Assembly (NCBI RefSeq): GCF_020829625.1
Contig: NZ_JAIVFX010000004.1
Coordinates: 265,220 to 329,219 of the forward strand
Direction: 5' to 3'
From: Nostoc sp. XA010
GTDB lineage: Bacteria; Cyanobacteriota; Cyanobacteriia; Cyanobacteriales; Nostocaceae
Length of the DNA: 64,000 bases
In this document: positions 9,036 to 20,090 of the stretch, piece after piece
Position numbering within the stretch: position 1 is the first letter of the stretch
Layout of the letters: every line of letters begins with the position of its first letter
Made by a program: the position numbers and the translations under genes
The notes under the pieces: generated by a model
Seen by the model: the letters and a program-made list of their open reading frames with translations, nothing else
Told to the model about the DNA's origin: nothing
Database searches by the model: none

Positions 9036-9374
9036 CTAAAGTTCAATTAACTTGAAGCCCCAAGGTTTGAGAGCCGCTAGAGCTATTTCTGGATCTACAC
9101 CTTCATAAGTCTCCCATTCCAACGGATGCTCTTTAGGATGTCCCTCACCGACATTACCTGCAACTTTGATTATCGGACAGTTAGCGATGCGATCGCGCTC
9201 CAATCCTCTTGGAATTGCTAGTTGGATTTTGTGACCGATAAACTTTGCTGTACTTTCATTAGCTACAGATTCACGGATTAAACAAATATCACCAGCAGTT
9301 CCCCAAGTAGTTTGGTAAATGTGGAGGAACGATATATAAGTGGCTGGTTTGATGGATCTTTTGAGAACGTGCAT
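9036..9374 (-). CDS. Conserved-looking hypothetical protein, 112 aa
   Basis: Not recognised. The frame is full length, soluble and normal in composition. It has a basic N-terminus (MHVLKRSIKPATYIS), a central segment GHKIQLAIPRGLERDR and an acidic C-terminal part with HPLEWETYEGVDPEIALAAL. No membrane segment, signal peptide or catalytic motif is apparent. It stands alone between repeat-rich spacers. Confidence 0.5.
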   Translation of the reverse strand: MHVLKRSIKPATYISFLHIYQTTWGTAGDICLIRESVANESTAKFIGHKIQLAIPRGLERDRIANCPIIKVAGNVGEGHPKEHPLEWETYEGVDPEIALAALKPWGFKLIEL

Positions 9375-9555
9375 TATCTGTAATCCTTACACTATGAGTC
9401 AAAAATCATAAATCATACAAGTATTTTCTATCACGTTCGTAGGGAAGAATGTTTTTAATTAACATTTTGCACCTAGCCCAGATGATTATAAATCGTCTGA
9501 TAGAATATAGCAGTTTTCAGTTAGTCCAATAGGTTTACGCTCTCCAAATTTAGCG

Positions 9556-10356
9556 TTAGCTTTTGAAAATGATGTCGTATAGTGACAGAAGAATCTCTAC
9601 TACAATCAAAATCACCACATACCACTCTACTCGCTGGCTACTGCTATGCTGCATGAACTCCAGCACCGTTTGTGCAGTTTGGGCAATTAAATCTAGTTTG
9701 CGTTCTAGGGCATGGTGACGCTCACGGATTTCGTATTCATCCTCCAAGCGCAGATATAAGTTTTCTAACTGTGGGGATTCCCAGAGTAACTCCGGCTTAT
9801 CGATAATCTCTACTTGACCGACAATCTTATGTTGAACTAATAGGGTAGTCCCAAGTTGACGCAGTAATTCCCGGCTCTGGCGTCTACTCCTGTTTTCACG
9901 CTGGAGACTAGCTGCAAAAGGTTCAATTTGATCAAATACAGCCGCTAGGCTGGTTTCATAGTGAGACAGCACAACACTCTTGGCAAGAATATCAGCCACT
10001 ATCTGCAAGCGTTCTACACTAAATTCATGCAGGAAAATTTTTCCTTCCTTAACTCGCTCACTCTCTGCTACGTTGAGATGAATTTCTACCTCTTCTGTTT
10101 CTGGGTTGGCAAAAGAGCCACTAACTTGAGAGGATAGTTTGGTCAAGAAGGCTACCTTTTCCACAGGCTCAAGGTTAAACAAGACAACTGCACCATAGTT
10201 CAGCAGTACCGCACAGCCGTGTTCACCGACTGAAACTATTACTGGCATAGTCGCCAAGCAAACGTAATTTTCCAAGTTCTGTAAGTTAATATTTTTACCA
10301 AGGAATAGGGCCTGCGCTCTAAATCTATCTCTGTCATTAAAAAGGAGTTTTTGCAT
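9556..10356 (-). CDS. RMD1/YagE family (DUF155) protein
   Basis: The 266-residue protein has the DUF155 layout: an N-terminal mixed alpha/beta part (GCAVLLNYGAVVLFNL), a middle part with VERLQIVADILAKSVVLSHYE, then a long helical region (LRLEDEYEIRERHHALERKLD) and one C-terminal transmembrane helix (about residues 245-262, VEWYVVILIVVEILLSLYD). Relatives include yeast RMD1 and mitochondrial RMND1, which influence organelle translation. The bacterial role is unknown. It is probably a tail-anchored inner-membrane protein. Single gene, with no operon partners. Confidence 0.8.
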   Translation of the reverse strand: MQKLLFNDRDRFRAQALFLGKNINLQNLENYVCLATMPVIVSVGEHGCAVLLNYGAVVLFNLEPVEKVAFLTKLSSQVSGSFANPETEEVEIHLNVAESERVKEGKIFLHEFSVERLQIVADILAKSVVLSHYETSLAAVFDQIEPFAASLQRENRSRRQSRELLRQLGTTLLVQHKIVGQVEIIDKPELLWESPQLENLYLRLEDEYEIRERHHALERKLDLIAQTAQTVLEFMQHSSSQRVEWYVVILIVVEILLSLYDIIFKS

Positions 10357-11054
10357 TGTCGCCCTATGCTAGATTCTGCTTGCTGAACTGCTCAAGTAGC
10401 GATGTCTACGACGGGCTACGCCTACGCAATTCATGCCTGTTATTGGAGATCGCTACCATCTCAGCTTACCAATAAATCTATCCAGCATGACCTTGGTAAG
10501 GGTTACAGTACTCTTGAAGATCCGGTTTTTTAGCTATGCCTATCATTTAAATAATTTTATTCCCCAATTCTTAGCTGCCTTTTCATGCTAAGAGGATCTA
10601 ATGATGTCGCTTCTAATCAAAATTTTTTTGCCAGTTGCTACAATCTATTATTTATCAAGCGATCGCTTTCTGGCTATAAGACCGCAAACCACCGCCTGGT
10701 AAGGTGTTTGACAAATAATTCATAATTTATAAATGTTACAATGATACAGCAGTTCATAAGCTCATTTTTAAAGAGCGTGGAGAGTTCAGCATCTCAGACG
10801 CTCTTTAAATTAGGAATTCTAAATCATGTTGACATAGCTGTATCTTGTCTAAATCTCTACGTCAAGCTTATTTGAGATAAAATTGATTCTGCTGGCTAGG
10901 AGCTTTCAGGGTAGCTACCTAGCAAACTTATACACCAGAAAAATTGACAGACTTTAGCTGCGTTTCGATGTTATCTACCGCTTCCGCTCAATGGGAATCA
11001 AGCATGGGAGTTCTCGTCAAAAATATCTAAATAATTTGGCTTAATTATTTAGTC
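10357..11054. other. Intergenic region, 698 bp
   Basis: No supported gene. It contains the dispersed repeat at 10399-10427 (29 bases identical to 5353-5381). It also has a 9-bp perfect stem AAAGAGCGT / ACGCTCTTT at 10770-10778 and 10798-10806, flanked by A and T runs, that could act as a terminator on either strand. Confidence 0.4.
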
Positions 11055-11345
11055 TTAATTAATACTGAAATACTGAAGTTTGAAAACGATAAGGCCAACA
11101 AGTACAACAAGACCTAGCGCTCTCCGAAAATAATTAACGCCTTGAAATAATTCCAGCCACGCCCAGGTAAACAAAGAGCCATAAGCTACTAGGTCTAACA
11201 ATGTATTGATTTTGCCGCTTGTAAAAACTACAGTTAGTAAACTAGTTACTATCCCAACAATAAGCGGTAAATTTGGCATCTGAGCTATAACAATGTTACC
11301 TTCGTTGTCGCGGAAGGTTTTATCAACCAATGTATTTTGCATCAT
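11055..11345 (-). CDS. Small membrane protein, unknown function
   Basis: The protein has 96 residues starting ATGATG. A short N-terminal polar part (to about residue 25) precedes three hydrophobic segments: about 25-43 (LPLIVGIVTSLLTVVFTSG), 47-65 (LLDLVAYGSLFTWAWLELF) and 72-90 (RRALGLVVLVGLIVFKL). Topology is therefore probably three transmembrane helices. No known family was recognised and it has no gene neighbours within 700 bp. Confidence 0.5.
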   Translation of the reverse strand: MMQNTLVDKTFRDNEGNIVIAQMPNLPLIVGIVTSLLTVVFTSGKINTLLDLVAYGSLFTWAWLELFQGVNYFRRALGLVVLVGLIVFKLQYFSIN

Positions 11346-12120
11346 TTTTAATTGCTAGTTAGACTTACAAAAAGGACTAGGTACTCTCGTGAGAATAGAT
11401 TTGCAATTAAATACAAATCCAGTAATGATATTAAATCATTAAAAACGGTCTTTTAAACTATCTAATTGCTGAGATGAGAGCGGTAAAGCATATTCCTATA
11501 TGACTATATTAAGAGGCATACTCACGCTATATCTGCCAAAATATCTGTCGGGAGTTTTTTGCATTTTGCAGCGATTGTGACAGCTTTTATCTTCTGGCTC
11601 ACCTCGACTGCGCTCGGCGACCACCAGCAAGAACTGCCTCAAAATCCGTAGTTTTATCCTTTATCTAAAAGAGGGTCACGCCACAGCAAATAGCCTGTTA
11701 TGACAATGCTACTGTTCTTTACTCAAAGGCAAAAGGGTGAGTAAATGAGCCAAAATGGAGTTGTCTAGTTTAATTGCGTAGGCGCAGTGCGCCGTAGGCA
11801 TCGCTTCCTCAATTGCCCTAGTATCTCCAATGTGGTCCTGTAGGTTGGGCTTCTGATGTGGGCTAGTGTATATTTGAGCAAATTACTTAGTCTTTATAAA
11901 ATATTTTCTACTCTCTTGGTACTTGCTTTATAGTTACTACTTTTAAGGGAGTTAAACTTTATATTCTAAAATAGACTTTACATCTTGACTATTTTTTAGA
12001 AAAACATATTAGTTTGCTTCATCATTTCTTGAATTATAATTCCTTGATAATACCCAGGTAGTAACAGATTAAGTGATTGATATTAGAGAAGTAGTTGAAA
12101 AATTGAACTTGTCTAATATT
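11346..12120. other. Intergenic region, 775 bp
   Basis: No supported gene. A short GC-rich dispersed repeat (GCGCCGTAGGCATCGC type) lies at about 11776-11806. The 150 bases before the ribbon-helix-helix gene are very AT-rich. Confidence 0.35.
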
Positions 12121-12273
12121 ATGAATAAGAAATGGGTTGTTAAACGACTTACAATCAATCTCACATCAGGTGAGGCTGAGAAATTGGAAAAATATTGCTC
12201 AAACACTGGCAGACCAGCAACCGATGTAATTCGGGAATTAATTCGCTCTCTTCCAATTCAAAATGAAGAGTAA
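12121..12273 (+). CDS. Small ribbon-helix-helix (CopG-like) protein
   Basis: The protein has 50 residues from the ATG at 12121; a GTG at 12073 would add 16. VVKRLTINLTSGEAEKLEKYC forms the strand and first helix, and GRPATDVIRELIRSLP the second helix, of an RHH DNA-binding fold. Proteins of this size act as plasmid-type or toxin-antitoxin repressors or as small transcription factors. No toxin-like gene is adjacent, so its target is unknown. Confidence 0.6.
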   Translation: MNKKWVVKRLTINLTSGEAEKLEKYCSNTGRPATDVIRELIRSLPIQNEE

Positions 12274-13303
12274 AAAACCTAAAAGAAAAGGAAAACACAC
12301 TGGATAAAAACTTAACCAAGAGAGGGAATAAAAGTTTCAATGAACTTGATGCTAGACAAGACTTGTCAGCAAGAGACAGTTCTTCCAGGGGAAAGTAAAA
12401 GAGGAATTAGGGCAGGTTGCGCTTTGCTGGGGAGAAAGTTTCCCCTTTTCTCCCTGCTTATTACTCCCGGCTCCCCTATCTATAAAGGCCACAGATTTCG
12501 GCAAATTGGCAACTGATGTTGTGCTGTTGGAGCTTTAATAGAGATATCAACAGCGTTAGACAGTGAAGAAGTTGTAGTTTGAAACACAGCTTTAACCCTG
12601 CATCACTTCTCCCGCTCTATGCCAGTTGTTGTGTGAGTGCTGTTGAACGCCTCTACATTAGTGATACAGTACTCAAAAGAGTTCAGTTACCGCTCTACAA
12701 CTGGCTAGAAATGACATAAAAACTACATAGGACTTGCAGATTTCTTCGATAATGAAGCATTATTTGCGTTTTGGAGTTAGAGAGCGATCGCAATGCGATC
12801 GCGCCCTCTGGCCCAATATCGTAGTCAATCGCTCAACCATCGAACCTCTCAAGAATATCGAGAGCCGTGTGTTTATGAACTTGTAGATCACAAAGTACTG
12901 CGATCGCATTTATAGCGCTTCTCGTTTACGTGAGGTACACCCTACACCTCATGATATAATGTTGTATAGCATCTGAATGGGAACTACTATATTCAAATCA
13001 TCACTAATAGTTTGATTAGCAAGTATAAAACGAATTTTATCCCAATTTTTTCTTTGGCAAGTAATCCATAGATAGAGACTGCTTTACAAGGAAAAGCTTT
13101 AATTTATATACTTAATAAATCTTTTACGTAATTCAACCATATTCAGTTTTTCCCCCTGCCCCCCGGCCCCTGCTCCCCTGCCCCTTTTTACCGTTGATTA
13201 TATACCTCTGACTTTTCACCACATATGAAAAAGGTCATTTTGAGGGTTTCTCAAGCGCTGATTTTATCATTAGCAGGTAAAAGTCACAGAAAGTTATAAT
13301 AAA
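12274..13303. other. Gene-free stretch of 1 kb before the response regulator
   Basis: No supported gene on either strand. It contains a truncated copy of dispersed repeat C at 12911-12970 and a C/G-rich simple run around 13150-13190. HIP1 sites near 12785-12810 and 12900. Confidence 0.4.
12911..12970 (-). repeat. Dispersed repeat family C, shorter copy
   Basis: Begins TATAGCGCTTCTCGTTTACG and ends near ATAATGTTGTATAGC. It is an inverted, internally deleted relative of 13794-13889. Confidence 0.6.
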
Positions 13304-13717
13304 ATGACATTTATGGAACCTTCTGAAACTCTTGCTGGTTTAAATATTCTGGTAGTTGAGGATGATGATGATACTCGCTTCTTCATCACTACTGTGTTGC
13401 AAATGGATGGAGCAAAAGTTATAGCAGTGATATCAGCAGATGCGGCACGCAAAGTTTTATCTGAATTGCAACCCGATGTTTTAATTTCTGATATTGGTTT
13501 ACCTGGGGAGGATGGCTACACTCTCATCCGCAAAATTCGTGCGCTCAAACCAATGAATGGTGGACGAGTCCCGGCTATTGCTTTAACAGCCTTTGCTGAT
13601 AGTGAGCATCGTATCCGTGCCTTAGAAGGTGGCTTTAACACTCATCTATCTAAACCCATTGATCCTGAAGAACTAGTTGAGATAGTGGCTAGCTTAGTTG
13701 GTTCTTGTAATTGGTAA
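13304..13717 (+). CDS. Orphan CheY-like response regulator
   Basis: This 137-residue protein is a single receiver domain with no output domain. Expected residues are present: acidic pocket VVEDDDD (about 17-23), phosphoacceptor D63 in LISDIGLP, T95 in ALTAF and K117 in LSKPID. The domain closely resembles the C-terminal receiver of the hybrid kinase encoded at 33936-36584 (LISDIGMP, VPAIALTA, SKP(I/V)DP), so the two may share ancestry or a kinase. It probably acts as a phospho-relay or protein-interaction module. It stands alone, bracketed by inverted copies of repeat C. Confidence 0.85.
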   Translation: MTFMEPSETLAGLNILVVEDDDDTRFFITTVLQMDGAKVIAVISADAARKVLSELQPDVLISDIGLPGEDGYTLIRKIRALKPMNGGRVPAIALTAFADSEHRIRALEGGFNTHLSKPIDPEELVEIVASLVGSCNW

Positions 13718-13793
13718 TCATGAAGCGCTACTGTTCAATTACTTTCTATTAACATTTTTCGCGATTCATGCAAGAACGCCATTTTAAGGCAAA

Positions 13794-13889
13794 TATAGCG
13801 GTTCGCATACAACATTATATTGCCAGGTGTAGAGGCACAGCACTGCCATATCCTTACCGATATACCTCACATAAACGAGAAGGGCTATA
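13794..13889 (+). repeat. Dispersed repeat family C, long copy
   Basis: 96 bp with short terminal inverted repeats (TATAGCGGTTC at the left; the right end is the complement of TATAGCCCTTC). It is the inverted counterpart of 12911-12970. MITE-like; no coding capacity. Confidence 0.6.
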
Positions 13890-13916
13890 TTTAATTTGCT
13901 ATTTTTTAAAAGTTCT

Positions 13917-14798
13917 CTAGTTCAATATTTTTGCTGAATCCCTAATGTCTCGATGCCATCGTCCATCTTCACCCAGCCCAGGAATTTCATTGATGCCTAA
14001 AGTTTTTCTCAAAGCTAAATACGATTTACCTTCTTCCGTAATGTGAAAATAGTTTTTTAAATCGCCTTCTCCATCTTGTTGAACTTTTTCAATTCCTTTG
14101 CCCAGAAAATTATTAATAAACCCCATAGCTCGAAGATGCTTCAGTTCTATTGCTAAATCATCGTCAAATTTAAAGTTAAATTCTTCTTGAGAATTAAGCT
14201 TAATTAGATGCTTAAGTTCATTGCCATCAATCAGATATCTAACTAAAAATTGCAATGTTGCTGATTGTTGCTCCTGAAGCAAGTCAATCCCCTTTTGTTG
14301 TGTATTGAGTTCGGCGATTTGCTCATCTTGCAACTTATTGATATCATCTCTAACTTCTTGCTTGAACCTCTTTAGCGCAATTCCCGTACCTGAAATTGAG
14401 ATATCATCTATGTTATCTAGCAAACCTGAGTTAAACAGCAAAATCAAACTAAATATAATAACTTCCGTATTTCCAATTCTACGGTTTTCTTGAGGAGTTG
14501 GGGTAGGAGTAAGTACGATAAAGAGTAAATACAATAATCCTGTAATAGATGCTATCTTTAGAAACCACCAGTTCATATTTCGCTTAGGCTTTTCTTTAGG
14601 TAAGCTAGCGTTGGAGTCTGGTAGTGACAAGGGCTGTTCTGAACTGCGCTCAGATTGGTTAAAAGCTAGTTTTTTGAGCGTTTCTAGCTCTTTATTAGCC
14701 ATTTGGGTTTCGCTGGTGGAATAGGGGACAGAAGATACTGATTCTGGATGGTGGATAGGCAAGCGCTGCCTTTGTAGAAGATGTGCAGCGCTATCCAC
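13917..14798 (-). CDS. Membrane protein with coiled region and winged-helix-like tail, unknown
   Basis: Up to 293 residues from a GTG at 14798; an ATG at 14702 (MANKELETLKKL) would give 261. Two hydrophobic helices are seen, about residues 74-97 (NWWFLKIASITGLLYLLFIVL) and 112-128 (TEVIIFSLILLFNSGLL). A charged helical stretch follows (DDINKLQDEQIAELNTQQKGIDLLQEQQ, likely coiled coil). The C-terminal part (LRAMGFI..., ITEEGKSYLALRK) resembles a winged-helix hairpin. Not recognised as a known family. It follows a DUF2171 gene by 16 bases on the same strand, suggesting an operon. Confidence 0.55.
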   Translation of the reverse strand: MDSAAHLLQRQRLPIHHPESVSSVPYSTSETQMANKELETLKKLAFNQSERSSEQPLSLPDSNASLPKEKPKRNMNWWFLKIASITGLLYLLFIVLTPTPTPQENRRIGNTEVIIFSLILLFNSGLLDNIDDISISGTGIALKRFKQEVRDDINKLQDEQIAELNTQQKGIDLLQEQQSATLQFLVRYLIDGNELKHLIKLNSQEEFNFKFDDDLAIELKHLRAMGFINNFLGKGIEKVQQDGEGDLKNYFHITEEGKSYLALRKTLGINEIPGLGEDGRWHRDIRDSAKILN

Positions 14799-14814
14799 TC
14801 AACAACTAACAATT

Positions 14815-15084
14815 TTAAACACTAGCGGGCTGCTCATTGAGCAATTCTTGTATCACTTCATCCACCGTCTTTTTCAGATAAACGGCTCGTTCATCTACTG
14901 CCCTTACCCAGTCAATAGGAAACCAGTGGTGTTGTCCATCGGGAGCATTATTCTTTATCAATTTGATGTACTTGCCTCCCTCCACAGAGTCGATATTCCC
15001 AATATGTGTGTCAGATGCCCCTGATAAACCGCCAGGGCCTTCTGCATAAACTGGCAAATTTTCTTTAATTTGTGATACGTCCAT
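14815..15084 (-). CDS. DUF2171 family protein
   Basis: An 89-residue soluble protein. It contains DVSQIKENLPVYAEGPGG, then the DUF2171-like core IGNIDSVEGGKYIKLIKN, DGQHHWFPIDWVRAVDE and a helical tail. The family resembles a PRC-barrel-like small beta domain of unknown function, often stress-associated. Starts at the ATG at 15084, upstream of and probably co-transcribed with the two-helix membrane protein gene. Confidence 0.7.
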   Translation of the reverse strand: MDVSQIKENLPVYAEGPGGLSGASDTHIGNIDSVEGGKYIKLIKNNAPDGQHHWFPIDWVRAVDERAVYLKKTVDEVIQELLNEQPASV

Positions 15085-15312
15085 TTTGTACCTCTTGATT
15101 GAATTGGTAAAAAGTTAAACCTAAATCCTACTGAGTAGTTTTGTTTGTAAGCAGATAGGTTTTTATTCAATTACACTAGAGGATACGCTCTATTCTTGAT
15201 GATGTGCTTCATTCTACAGACAGATGGTATTGTACCGAAATCAGTAATTTAATTTGGGTAAAAAGCTTTTAAGGGCTAATGCTTTAAGTGAAAATCAAAC
15301 CGCTTTGCAAAG

Positions 15313-15663
15313 CTATTGGATTATCTGGCCAAAGCTACCATAGCGAAACTCAGAGCGACGAATGCCTTTTTCTTCAGTAGTGGTTTCAAATCTGCGTTCC
15401 CCTCTGATCTAAACTGCCTCTGGGGACACTTTCACATCTAAATCATCTGGTTTTAAGCCAGGAAATTCTATCTATACGTAGCTTAAAGGCATCGGTAGTC
15501 TCGTGGATTTCGGCAGGGGGTGTAAATGCCAGATGCCATGATGGACTACATCCCCTCGTAGGCGATCGCTCTCTTGAGGTGACAGCATTTGATCGAATAG
15601 TCTATTTATTTGCAGTTGCATAATTTCTACTTCTCTAAAGAGTTCCCAACCAATTAAAGCTAT
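15313..15663 (-). pseudogene. Small heat shock protein (Hsp20/alpha-crystallin) pseudogene
   Basis: Reading the minus strand through three frames restores an Hsp20. It starts (I)ALIGWELFREVEIMQLQINRL (an ATA replaces the expected ATG at 15663-15661), then PAEIHETTDAFKLRI, then EFPGLKPDDLDVKVSPEAV, a TAG stop, IRGERRFETTTEEKG and RRSEFRYGSFGQII before a final TAG at 15313. Lesions: lost start codon, at least two frameshifts, an internal stop and loss of the last part of the crystallin domain. Intact Hsp20 proteins are holdase chaperones; this copy cannot make one. Confidence 0.85.
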
Positions 15664-15949
15664 TTTATTTTCCTCAATTTCCTTTATTCGATTCAATCTT
15701 AAAAGCCTGGTTTCTGCCTACTAAAAAAGAAGTAATCTTTATGCAATTGTTTCTATCCAATGGTTTGAACTTCTGTGAACAATTACTGCATTTTTAGATA
15801 CAAATGAAATTATAAAGAAAACCAACAGTAGCTAAAATGCTCAAAATACTACTAAAGAGCTAAGACAGATTCCTGTAATTTTAGGTAACATGTCGTTATT
15901 TGTTTTAATACTGATGTTCATATAAGACTTAATAGCTGGGAAATTTTCA

Positions 15950-16930
<981 letters not shown>

Positions 16931-17002
16931 GAAAGATCCAAAAAATCAAAGCTTTCTTCCGTTTCAAGTACCCCGATATTTTGGCGCTTTCGCCCTTGAG
17001 GC

Positions 17003-17047
17003 ATACTCATGACTATAAGCCACGAGTATGCGGCTTGTAGAAATCAA
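17003..17047 (-). mobile_element. Solo left end of an IS200/IS605-type element (relic)
   Basis: On the minus strand, TTGAT is followed by TTCTACAAGCCGCA and then an imperfect hairpin (ACTCGTGGCT / AGTCATGAGT). The same arrangement, including TTGAT, flanks the start side of the tnpB element at 48855-48859. No transposase remains here, so it is a relic or a solo end. Confidence 0.6.
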
Positions 17048-17114
17048 ATGCGAGATGCTAAAAATAGCACCTCGCAAACCGTACCACTTAGTGATAAAAA
17101 AGTGCTAATTCCGA

Positions 17115-20090
17115 TTAAACAACCACAAAATTCTTTTCGGTTAGTGTCATTCCGGCAGATAATTGTGCAAATTGTACCTGAGTAAAGCTAGATGCACTGC
17201 CATCTTGGTCAAAGAACAATCCACCTGTAGCGAGATTATAGATAAATCGCTGAGTGTTAGTGGTTGCAGATGTTCCGATAGTAAACTTATTTGTCTCAAG
17301 TGTACCTGATGATAATCCGCCACCAAAACCAGCAGCCGATACCTGAATCAGTTCATTTGTCGCGTAGAACTCATCAATACTATCAATGCCTTCATTGAAA
17401 CTATTGAAAGCAAAGGTGTCAATACCAACTTCTCCAATTAGGCTATCATTACCTTTGCCACCTGTGAGGGTATCATTGCCAGAATAACCCTTGAGGGTAT
17501 CATTGCCATTGCTCCCCACAATCAAGTCATCGTACTGTGTACCTGTGATATCTAATTGTTCGATATTCTTATAGCTAATTCGAGCAGTACCAGCCGTAAT
17601 TAAGCCAATGTTAGTAATAGCATTGAATGTCGAAGTGATCTTTTCTTCAGCATTACTGTAAGAGACGGACAACACATCGTCACCCTTACCGCCATCTATC
17701 GTATCATTGCCACCATAGCCCGACAAGGTATCGTTGCCATTGTTCCCTACAATCAAGTCATTTTGTTGTGTACCTGAGATATCTAATCGTTCGATATTCT
17801 TGTAACTAACTCGATTCGTGCCCGCCGTAATTGAGCCAATGTTAGTAGTAGGATTGAATGTAGTTGTGATTCCTTCATCAGAACTGTAAGAAACGGACAA
17901 CACATCGTCACCCTTACCCCCATCTATCCTATCATTGCCACCATAGCCCGCAAAGAGCGTATCGTTACCCTTACCCCCATCTATGGTATCATTGCCACCA
18001 AAGCCCCCAGAGAGCGTATCGTTGCCATTGCTCCCTAAAATTAAGTCATCGTATTCTGTACCAATGATATTTAATTGTTCAATATTCTTGTAACTAACTC
18101 CATTCGTGCCCGCCGTAATTGAGCCAATATTAGTAGTGGCATTGAATGTAGTTGTGATTCCTCCAGCAGCAGAATCTCTGTAATCGACGGACAACACATC
18201 GTTACCCTTACCCCCATCTATGGTATCATTGCCACCATAGCCCACAGAGAGCGTATCGTTGCCATTGTTCCCCACAATCAAGTCATCGTACTGTGTACCA
18301 ATGATATTTAATTGTTCGATATTCTTGTAACTAATTCGATTCTTCGTGCCCGCCGTAATTGAGCCACTGTTAGTAGTGGGATTGAATGTAGTTGTAATTC
18401 CTCCAGTAGCATAACTGTAATTGTAATCGTCGGACAAGTAATTGACGGACAACAAATCGTGACCCTTACCCCCATCTATGGTATCATTGCCACCAAAGCC
18501 CCCAGAGAGCGTATCGTTGCCATTGCTCCCCACAATCAAGTCATTGTATTGTGTACCACTGATATTTAATCGTTCGATATTCTTGTAACTAACTCGATAC
18601 ATGTCCCCGGTAATTGAGCCACTGTTAGTAGTCGCATTGAAAGTTGAGGTAATTCTTTTGGGATCATACGTGTAATAAGCGGACAACAAATCATCACCAA
18701 TACCTCCATCTACTGTTTGAGTCACTAAAGAAGAGAGGGCTGGATATCGGCCGCTTACCAAGGGGGAATTATTTGGGGTTCTTACATAGAAAGAGTCATT
18801 GCCATCGCCACCATTGAGTAGGTTATTGCCGAATGAAGTCTCAGCATTTAAGGTATCGTTACCAGTACCACCGTTGAGAGTGTTATTGCCTGTTGAAAAA
18901 CTAGCATCTAAGCGATCATCACCAGCGTTACCGTTGAGGGTGTTACTACCAGAGGCATAAAGTATTCCAGCATCCCTGAAAAAGCTGTAGAAGCCAGAAA
19001 CGGAGAGAGAATCATTACCAGTGCCACCAGAGAGCAGATTATTGCCTGTTGAATAATAAGCAATCAAAATATCCTCACCAGTGCCACCAGAGAGCAGATT
19101 ATTGCCTGTTGAAAAACTAGCATTTAAGCGATCATCACCAATGCCACCGTTGAGGGTGTTACTGCCAGAAATCGGATTGCGAAAATCAATTAAGCCTTCA
19201 GGGGACTCGGTGTAGTCACCATAGGCAAAGAGATAATCATTTCCATCGCCACCACACAGTAAATTATTGCTTTGTGAATAGTTAACATTCAAATTATCAT
19301 CCCCAGTACCGTCAACGAGGGAGTCATTCCCCACAGCACCAATGAGCGTGTCATTCCCTACACCACCAATGAGCGTGTCTTTGCCCACACCACCTCTGAG
19401 TAAGTCGTTGCCAGTTTTGCCATCGAGGTAGTCATTACCGCCCTGACCATTAACCACATCATCTGAATCATCTAAACCCCTAATGTTGTTATCAAGGTCA
19501 TTAAGGAAGGTGACTGTATTCTTGATGCCGAGGCTAGTATCTGTGAAGTTGGCATCTAGGACATTAAAGCTATCAGTAATGCTAGTTTGCCCGCTAAACA
19601 AAATATTGCCGATAGCTGGTCTTGCACCAGTTGCTTTCAGGTTCTGCAAGTTTTCTAATTTGAAGTTTTGCAGGATGACTTTGGCACCACGTGCATCTAG
19701 AGCAAGAAATCGATCAGAATTTTCAAAGCCTTCAAATGCTTCAAAGGTGATTTCCAGATTGCTGCCGTTTTGGGTAAGCAGCAGATTTCGGGCGCTGAAC
19801 AAGTCATTGGAGTCGAATTTTAGGGTGTCGACTTCGGCAATTACTGCTGCTGCCGGGTTTATTCCTTTACCGACGCCACCGAAATCAGTGATAGTATCAG
19901 TGCCGCCCTCGCTGACAGGGCGCAACACGTTTTGGGTGTAAACAAACTGATCCTTACCACCGCCACCAGTCAGGGTATCGTCGCCCCCCTTACCTGTAAT
20001 GATATCGTTGCCTGCAAGACCCTTAATCGTGTCGGCTAAGTCGCTGCCTACTAGCGTATCATTACCCTTGGTTCCAATGATATTTGTCAT
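17115..20090 (-). CDS. Large RTX (hemolysin-type calcium-binding) repeat protein
   Basis: The protein has 991 residues. RTX nonapeptides GGxGNDTLx appear at residues about 5-50 and in groups from 210 to 930. Between them is a unique domain (about 60-200: [24 protein letters not shown]). From about 480 to 880 an alternating module recurs six times: a strand-rich block ([28 protein letters not shown]) followed by RTX repeats. The C-terminal part ([11 protein letters not shown] ... GLFFDQDG) resembles the end domain of type I-secreted proteins. Predicted role: exported, calcium-folded surface or extracellular protein. No enzymatic domain and no type I secretion genes nearby. A paralog begins at 61536 in the opposite orientation. 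Confidence 0.88.
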   Translation of the reverse strand: MTNIIGTKGNDTLVGSDLADTIKGLAGNDIITGKGGDDTLTGGGGKDQFVYTQNVLRPVSEGGTDTITDFGGVGKGINPAAAVIAEVDTLKFDSNDLFSARNLLLTQNGSNLEITFEAFEGFENSDRFLALDARGAKVILQNFKLENLQNLKATGARPAIGNILFSGQTSITDSFNVLDANFTDTSLGIKNTVTFLNDLDNNIRGLDDSDDVVNGQGGNDYLDGKTGNDLLRGGVGKDTLIGGVGNDTLIGAVGNDSLVDGTGDDNLNVNYSQSNNLLCGGDGNDYLFAYGDYTESPEGLIDFRNPISGSNTLNGGIGDDRLNASFSTGNNLLSGGTGEDILIAYYSTGNNLLSGGTGNDSLSVSGFYSFFRDAGILYASGSNTLNGNAGDDRLDASFSTGNNTLNGGTGNDTLNAETSFGNNLLNGGDGNDSFYVRTPNNSPLVSGRYPALSSLVTQTVDGGIGDDLLSAYYTYDPKRITSTFNATTNSGSITGDMYRVSYKNIERLNISGTQYNDLIVGSNGNDTLSGGFGGNDTIDGGKGHDLLSVNYLSDDYNYSYATGGITTTFNPTTNSGSITAGTKNRISYKNIEQLNIIGTQYDDLIVGNNGNDTLSVGYGGNDTIDGGKGNDVLSVDYRDSAAGGITTTFNATTNIGSITAGTNGVSYKNIEQLNIIGTEYDDLILGSNGNDTLSGGFGGNDTIDGGKGNDTLFAGYGGNDRIDGGKGDDVLSVSYSSDEGITTTFNPTTNIGSITAGTNRVSYKNIERLDISGTQQNDLIVGNNGNDTLSGYGGNDTIDGGKGDDVLSVSYSNAEEKITSTFNAITNIGLITAGTARISYKNIEQLDITGTQYDDLIVGSNGNDTLKGYSGNDTLTGGKGNDSLIGEVGIDTFAFNSFNEGIDSIDEFYATNELIQVSAAGFGGGLSSGTLETNKFTIGTSATTNTQRFIYNLATGGLFFDQDGSASSFTQVQFAQLSAGMTLTEKNFVVV

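Noticed and set aside
19483..19941. 152-codon frame antisense to the RTX gene
   Set aside because: Shadow of the conserved RTX N-terminal domain; Ser/Arg-rich with no domain.
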